In this document: one piece after another, positions 61,720-62,343 of the stretch
How positions within the stretch are numbered: the stretch's first letter is position 1
Layout of the letters: each line of letters starts with the position of its first letter
Source of the DNA: Clostridiales bacterium
GTDB lineage: Bacteria > Bacillota > Clostridia > Oscillospirales > Oscillospiraceae
Length of the DNA stretch: 62,343 nt
Assembly (NCBI GenBank): GCA_012719035.1
Contig: JAAYBD010000001.1
Coordinates: 1-62,343 of the forward strand
Direction of reading: 5' to 3'
The notes under the pieces: model-generated
The model's database searches: none
Told to the model about the DNA's origin: nothing
What the model saw: only the letters and a program-made list of their open reading frames with translations
Made by a program: the position numbers and the translations under genes

Positions 61720-62343
61720 ATGCTAAAATTGAATGGGAAAAAAGGTAAAAAAATATTAATCGTGGAAGACAGCCGTCTAACGTCCAAGATTGTAGAAGAG
61801 CTTTTGGGCGAAAACGGATATGAGACAGAAATCGTTATTACCGGAGAAGAGGCAATCGAAAAATCCCTTGATAATTATCCGCCGAATCTTATTCTTATGG
61901 ATATCGAGTTGGCGGGAGAAATGAATGGCATCGATGCCGCCCGCAGAATCATTGGAGATAAGGATATTCCCATTGTATTTCTCACAGCGAACACCTCTGA
62001 AGAAATAATTTTAAAAATAAAAGAGGTCAGGGCATATGGCTTCGTTCTGAAAGGCATGGATAAGGCCGCATTGCTTTCAACCGTAGAAATGGCTATGCAG
62101 CTCCATGAGGCAAATACATATGCCAAAATGTTTGAGCAGCTTTTTGAAAATTCCCTAAGCGGGCTTTATATTTTTCATCCGAAGTCTTTGAAATTTGTCG
62201 TTGTAAATAAATCTGCCAGAGAAAATCTCGGGTATGCAAGAGAAGAATTAATTCAAATGTCACCTCTTGATATTAACCCGGATTTGGATAAGGACAATCT
62301 CCAAAAACTCATTGAACAGCTTGTAAGCGGGGAGCGGGAACAA
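61720..62343 (+). CDS. Response-regulator receiver plus PAS protein, N-terminal part
   Basis: 208 codons, open at the right edge. The receiver domain (KILIVEDSRLTSKIVEELLG at the start, phospho-acceptor in LILMDIEL near residue 60, IVFLTANTS, FVLKG with the conserved lysine near 111) is complete to about residue 125. A PAS domain begins after a short helix (FEQLFENSLSGLYIFHP, then ENLGYAREELIQMSP). The missing part may be a kinase, GGDEF or EAL module. The start is ATG 61720 after GGGG. No neighbour before it on this strand. Confidence 0.88.
   Translation, partial: MLKLNGKKGKKILIVEDSRLTSKIVEELLGENGYETEIVITGEEAIEKSLDNYPPNLILMDIELAGEMNGIDAARRIIGDKDIPIVFLTANTSEEIILKIKEVRAYGFVLKGMDKAALLSTVEMAMQLHEANTYAKMFEQLFENSLSGLYIFHPKSLKFVVVNKSARENLGYAREELIQMSPLDINPDLDKDNLQKLIEQLVSGEREQ

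Noticed and set aside
61506-61787. A 93-codon minus-strand frame over the REC gene start and its leader
   Set aside because: It is antisense to a clear receiver domain and built from the complement of a structured segment, with no motif.

Overview
The window reads as a chromosomal segment of a low-to-mid GC anaerobic Firmicute, most likely class Clostridia (Oscillospiraceae-like). This is inferred from gene content: an S10 ribosomal operon, a dgt-dnaG-rpoD block, indolepyruvate:ferredoxin oxidoreductase, Firmicutes-style recJ-relA-dtd order, DUF1846 and DUF5692 proteins, strong AGGAGG ribosome sites and TTGACA-N17-TATAAT promoters. No sequence search was possible, so the taxon is an inference. 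No phage, insertion sequence or CRISPR array is visible.

Layout. 1-3932 (minus): S10 operon rpsJ-rplC-rplD-rplW-rplB-rpsS-rplV(partial), with its own promoter, a ~400-nt leader and an unusual 238-bp rpsJ-rplC gap. 4037-11986 (minus): secA, pgeF, an orphan peptide-type lipoprotein, cdd, a LysR regulator and a frameshifted SLH/M15 peptidase gene. 12192-16747 (plus): DUF1846 protein, iorAB, and a short Smr-domain protein. 16793-17411: five tRNA genes (Gly, Arg, His, Gln, Lys) with one promoter and one terminator. 17573-22505: a DUF5692-like membrane protein (minus), then metY-mnmA-nadA (plus), linked to sulfur and NAD. 22583-32816 (minus): a large GGDEF/EAL/PAS protein, hflX, yigZ, dgt, dnaG, rpoD. 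33095-34863: putP. 34914-37058 (minus): a zinc-ribbon/Ig-like protein, two half-size chromate transporter genes and tRNA-Val. 37133-43206 (plus): typA, rpsO, pnp (with a long leader hairpin) and an M16 peptidase. 43252-48897 (minus): recJ-relA-dtd-MBL hydrolase. 49102-49280: tRNA-Leu. 49903-53693: a GC-richer island with an 893-aa Fe-S flavoprotein and a divergent LysR gene sharing a clear dyad operator. 53896-61035 (minus): a tightly coupled seven-gene operon of two paralogous SAM methyltransferases, a solute-binding lipoprotein, two permeases and two ATPases, preceded by an intrinsic terminator that looks like an attenuator. 61540-62343 (plus): a GC-rich, structured-looking leader and the start of a REC-PAS signalling protein that runs off the window.

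Most of the window is housekeeping: translation, secretion, replication and transcription initiation, RNA turnover and the stringent response. The accessory material is the SLH peptidase, the flavoprotein/LysR pair, the chromate-transporter cluster and the methyltransferase-transporter operon. The best candidate for an under-described system is that last operon with its putative attenuated leader. Its stop/start overlaps suggest that the two methyltransferases work with the importer, for example on an imported small molecule or metallophore. The ligand cannot be read from sequence. The second candidate is the structured RNA-like segment ahead of the REC-PAS gene.
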